From: Actinomycetota bacterium
GTDB taxonomy: Bacteria; Actinomycetota; Acidimicrobiia; Acidimicrobiales; Acidimicrobiaceae
Length of the DNA stretch: 15,708 nt
Reading direction: 5' to 3'
Assembly: GCA_027318945.1 (NCBI GenBank)
Contig: DAHVOF010000211.1
Span: forward strand, 1-15,708
Shown in pieces: positions 13,559-15,708 of this stretch. Position 1 is the stretch's first letter. Each line of letters starts with the position of its first letter. The notes below the pieces were generated by a model. It searched no databases and was not told the origin of the DNA. It was given only the letters and a program-made list of their open reading frames with translations. The position numbers and the translations under genes are program-made.

Positions 13559-14820
13559 GCGCATACAGTTCGATGCGCCGGCACTCCACACCGCTAAGGA
13601 GTTCTAGGGTCCCCACTTCGCTAACTGCTGCTCTCGGCTTGGCACTCGGTCCTGCGGTTGCGATCGGCCTCTCTCGCTTCGCGTATGCCTTGCTGCTCCC
13701 ATCAATGCGCGCCAGTCTTCACTGGTCCTTCGGCACCGCGGGAGCAATGAATACCGCCAACGCTCTCGGGTACCTGTTCGGGGCGCTTTTGGCAGCGGTC
13801 GTTGCCCGCCGTTACGGGATCCGCCGAGTCTTCGTCACCAGCCTCGGGGTAACCGTGGTCGCGCTTCTCGCCACGGGAAGCACCGGCAACACTGCGGTTC
13901 TGGTCGCCTTGCGCGTCATCGCAGGGGCGTGTGGCGCCGTCACTTTTATCGCAGGCGCGGGGCTTGTCGCTGCAGCTGCTTCGGCGATTTCTTCTCATCG
14001 AGCAGCCATGATGTTCGGGATATACGTCGCGGGGGGCGGGATGGCGATCGTCGCGTCCGGGTTTGCGATCCCTTACCTCCTTGCCGCGACGAGTCTTGGG
14101 GATGGCTGGCGATGGGGATGGGTGATGCTCGCGGGGCTTGGCGCTATGGCCTTTGCCGTCGCGACTCCCATCGCTCTCGCAAGCGCCGAGCCACCGGTAT
14201 CACCTGGTGCCGATAAGCGCTGGCCGGCTCGGACTCTTGGACCGCTGATCGTCTCCTACGGCCTATTCGGAGCGGGATACATCGCGTACATGACGTTTAT
14301 CGTGGCATTTTTGAAGGGCCATGGCATGGGACCAGGGGGCATTACGGTTTTTTGGGTAGTCCTCGGCTCCGCCTCGATCGCAGGCGCATTCGCCTGGGCG
14401 CGGCCGATCGCCAGGTTGCAAGGGGGACGTGGGTGCGCTATGACGCTGGCGGTGCTCGACGCCGGGGCGTTGTTGCCGCTCGTGTCGCGATCACCAGTGG
14501 CGGCAATTGGGTCGGCTCTGCTATTTGGAGGGTCGTTTATGGCGGTTGTCACGGCGGTCACCGCAGTTGCTCAGCGCTCGCTCCAACCGCACCACTGGAC
14601 TCCTGCGATAGCCGGACTGACAGCTGCTTTCGCCTTGGGCCAGTGTCTTGGCCCTGTGCTCGCCGGCGTGCTCTCGGATGGCCCAGCGGGCTTGAATGTC
14701 GGGCTCTCCTTGTCGGTGGGAGTGCTCCTTATAGGAGCACTCGTCGCGCTCGCCCAGCGACACCATGAGACTCCCACTTGCTCCGTAACTGCTACGGCGG
14801 ACCCGCCTGCGGCGCTTTAA
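13555..14820 (+). CDS. MFS transporter, YbfB/YjiJ-type
   Basis: A 421-aa protein with about twelve hydrophobic helices. The first helix carries GPAVAIGLSRFAYALLLPSM, the pattern of the YbfB/YjiJ branch of the major facilitator superfamily; the NALGYLFGALLAAVVARRYG segment is the typical second helix with the basic loop. No substrate is firmly known for this branch. The start was placed at ATG 13555, which overlaps the stop of a 26-codon ORF (ATGA); the frame extends 69 codons upstream into the FTR1 gene, but that part is not hydrophobic and is read out of frame from FTR1. A start at 13573 is also possible. The gene is clearly richer in G+C than its neighbours (one 60-bp line counted at about 68%), suggesting separate ancestry. 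It may be read through from the iron-regulated promoter. Confidence 0.88.
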   Translation: MSAYSSMRRHSTPLRSSRVPTSLTAALGLALGPAVAIGLSRFAYALLLPSMRASLHWSFGTAGAMNTANALGYLFGALLAAVVARRYGIRRVFVTSLGVTVVALLATGSTGNTAVLVALRVIAGACGAVTFIAGAGLVAAAASAISSHRAAMMFGIYVAGGGMAIVASGFAIPYLLAATSLGDGWRWGWVMLAGLGAMAFAVATPIALASAEPPVSPGADKRWPARTLGPLIVSYGLFGAGYIAYMTFIVAFLKGHGMGPGGITVFWVVLGSASIAGAFAWARPIARLQGGRGCAMTLAVLDAGALLPLVSRSPVAAIGSALLFGGSFMAVVTAVTAVAQRSLQPHHWTPAIAGLTAAFALGQCLGPVLAGVLSDGPAGLNVGLSLSVGVLLIGALVALAQRHHETPTCSVTATADPPAAL

Positions 14821-14938
14821 TTGGAGTGCGCCGTATTTCGAAGCTATCTGTGGCAAAAATGTTCAATTCTAAGGAGAAGGGCTGGTGACAAAACTAGCCA
14901 TCTCCAAGAACACTTCGTGTGGCACCTTTTACTAGCTT

Positions 14939-14967
14939 TTGACACAACGGGCGACATACTGAATACC
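14939..14967 (+). promoter_or_regulatory. Orphan promoter
   Basis: TTGACA (14939-14944) matches the -35 consensus perfectly. The possible -10 is GAATAC (14961-14966, spacer 16) or AATACC (spacer 17), both imperfect and both inside the 16-bp palindrome. It points toward the short ORF at 14990. Confidence 0.4.
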
Positions 14968-14975
14968 GGTATTCA
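14960..14975. promoter_or_regulatory. Perfect 16-bp palindromic operator candidate
   Basis: TGAATACCGGTATTCA is a perfect dyad placed on the likely -10 region of the promoter at 14939, 14 bp before an ATG with a good ribosome site. Size and position fit a dimeric repressor such as TetR, ArsR or a ribbon-helix-helix antitoxin. The regulator cannot be identified from the site. Confidence 0.55.
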
Positions 14976-14989
14976 ATAGAGGAAGCGTC

Positions 14990-15094
14990 ATGGCTACTGC
15001 CATCAGGTCAGTGGCTAGAAAGAGTAGTCGAGCCCCCAACATGCCAAGAGCGGGCGACGAGAATCGAACTCGCGTTCTCAGCTTGGGAAGCTGA
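14990..15094 (+). other. Short ORF, possible 5' remnant of a lost gene
   Basis: A promoter, an operator-like palindrome, a GAGGAAG ribosome site and ATG 14990 set up translation of a basic peptide (MATAIRSVARKSSRAPNMPR). From about codon 20 the frame reads antisense through the tRNA-Gly gene (GDENRTRVLSLGS, a well-known artefact of antisense tRNA) and stops at TGA. The likely reading is that an original gene lost everything after its first 19 or so codons. A chance arrangement cannot be excluded. Confidence 0.25.
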
Positions 15095-15119
15095 TGTTCT
15101 GCCGCTGAACTACGCCCGC
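15049..15119 (-). tRNA. tRNA-Gly (anticodon CCC)
   Basis: A complete 71-nt cloverleaf on the minus strand: acceptor GCGGGCG with CGCCCGC, D arm GTTC/GAAC, anticodon arm TCAGC-TTCCCAA-GCTGA, a 4-nt variable loop, and T arm GCGAG-TTCGATT-CTCGT with one G-U pair. The discriminator is T (15049). Loop positions 34-36 are CCC, which decodes GGG glycine codons. CCA is not encoded. A TATAAA element (15142-15137, minus strand) about 18 bp upstream of the mature 5' end is a good -10 for this gene. Confidence 0.95.
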
Positions 15120-15136
15120 ATCGTGTTGTTTGATCA

Positions 15137-15142
15137 TTTATA
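15137..15142 (-). promoter_or_regulatory. -10 element of tRNA-Gly
   Basis: TATAAA on the minus strand, 17 bp before the mature tRNA 5' base. No clear -35 was found. It shares its bases with a possible rightward -10 (TATACA, 15139-15144) for dcd, so the two promoters would overlap. Confidence 0.4.
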
Positions 15143-15159
15143 CACTATCGTATGTACAC

Positions 15160-15708
15160 ATGATCTTGTCGGATCGAACGATAAAAGAAGAGCTAGCAAA
15201 CGGTCGCATAGTTATTGAACCCCTCGACCCGAGCTGCATTCAGCCGTCCTCTGTCGATCTTCACGTAGGTAACTATTTCAGAGTCTTCCGAAATCACACC
15301 GCTCGTGTCATTGACGTTAAAGAGGACCAGTCTGGGATGACGGAGCTTGTCGAGATTAATGACGAAGAGGTTTTTATGCTTCACCCGGGCGAATTCGTCT
15401 TGGGATCCACGCGCGAGCGTATTGGTATTCCCGACGATCTTGTGGGGCGGCTCGAAGGCAAGTCCTCTCTCGGCCGCCTTGGGCTTCTGATACATTCAAC
15501 TGCAGGGTTTGTGGATGCCGGGTTCAATGGGAACATAACGCTTGAGCTTTCAAACGTAGCTAATTTGCCAATCACCGTGTACCCCGGCATGAAGATCGGC
15601 CAGATATCATTTCTCAGGATGACAACGAAGGCAGATGTTCCATACGGTTCAGAAGCTATGGGATCCAAATATCAGGGCCAAAAGGGTCCAACTCCATCCC
15701 GATACTTT
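15160..15708 (+). CDS. dcd: dCTP deaminase (3' end outside window)
   Basis: 183 codons are visible and the frame is open at the window edge; family members are about 190 aa, so only a few C-terminal residues are missing. The enzyme deaminates dCTP to dUTP; the close mycobacterial relative is bifunctional and also hydrolyses dUTP to dUMP. The match is very close: MILSDRTIKEEL, QPSSVDLHVG (28-37), LHPGEFVLGST (74-84), RLEGKSSLGRLGLL (97-110) and HSTAGF (112-117). NITLELSNVANLP contains the catalytic Glu129, and GSKYQGQKGPTPSR lies near the end. The ATG at 15160 gives the family N terminus. No Shine-Dalgarno site precedes it, and TATACA lies only about 15 nt upstream, so the message may be nearly leaderless, as is common in actinobacteria. 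It is divergent from tRNA-Gly. Confidence 0.95.
   Translation, partial: MILSDRTIKEELANGRIVIEPLDPSCIQPSSVDLHVGNYFRVFRNHTARVIDVKEDQSGMTELVEINDEEVFMLHPGEFVLGSTRERIGIPDDLVGRLEGKSSLGRLGLLIHSTAGFVDAGFNGNITLELSNVANLPITVYPGMKIGQISFLRMTTKADVPYGSEAMGSKYQGQKGPTPSRYF

Larger units (their letters stand above)
14821..15048. other. Gap between MFS gene and tRNA-Gly
   Basis: No complete gene is present. After the MFS stop, AAGGAG precedes a GTG with only 16 codons. A small hairpin, ACAC/GTGT, near 14910-14920 is followed by CACCTTTT and might end MFS transcription. The right half holds a promoter, a 16-bp palindrome, a ribosome site and an ATG whose reading frame runs into the tRNA (listed separately). Confidence 0.4.

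Noticed and set aside
15193..15668. Minus-strand ORFs opposite dcd
   Set aside because: They are shadows of the strongly conserved dcd frame.
1..15708. CRISPR array, insertion sequence or phage genes
   Set aside because: No regularly spaced repeats, transposase, integrase or phage structural genes were seen in the window.

Overview
The window comes from a bacterium of moderate G+C content, probably a high-GC Gram-positive (Actinomycetota). The pointers are a dCTP deaminase close to the mycobacterial type, a near-consensus DtxR/IdeR iron box, a DUF6295-like small protein, frequent GTG/TTG starts and a tRNA without an encoded CCA. An acidimicrobial iron-oxidiser-like lineage would fit, but that is a guess: no rRNA or other decisive marker is present.

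Layout. (1) Positions 1-4141, minus strand: nadA and nadB, the two-step route from aspartate to quinolinate, separated by 16 bp. A 420-bp gap with a candidate 41-residue ORF follows, then the 5' 430 codons of a hydantoinase/oxoprolinase-type ATPase (hyuA-like) that runs off the window. (2) 4459-4917, plus: a small three-helix membrane protein of unknown function, divergent from nadA. (3) 4918-6243, plus: a hairpin-rich 288-bp leader, then a dienelactone-hydrolase-family enzyme and a DUF6295-like protein 9 bp apart. (4) 6391-7353, minus: an extended-SDR NAD-dependent epimerase/dehydratase. (5) 7846-12435, plus: a tight four-gene operon for a 2-oxoacid:ferredoxin-type oxidoreductase. It has gamma, alpha and beta subunits, and a fourth protein that fuses a GltD-like FAD/NAD(P) reductase to a two-cluster ferredoxin. 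(6) 12502-14820, plus: an iron-box-controlled FTR1-family iron permease, then a GC-richer YbfB/YjiJ-type MFS transporter. (7) 14821-15708: an orphan promoter with a perfect 16-bp palindrome, tRNA-Gly(CCC) on the minus strand, and the first 183 codons of dcd.

How the genes work together. The por-type operon looks like a self-contained 2-oxoacid:NAD(P)+ oxidoreductase. TPP chemistry in alpha/beta would pass electrons through the beta-subunit cluster and the fused ferredoxin domain to the FAD/NAD(P) module, so no free ferredoxin would be needed. The substrate cannot be named from sequence. FTR1 has an iron box lying on its -10 element, so it should be expressed under iron starvation. This is consistent with a cell rich in Fe-S enzymes (NadA and the por operon). 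The other genes look like ordinary accessory or housekeeping neighbours.

The parts most worth a second look are the fused electron-transfer subunit, the structured leader before the dienelactone hydrolase, the repeat-flanked hairpin at 4938-4995, the interrupted promoter unit next to the tRNA, and several very short ORFs with good translational context.
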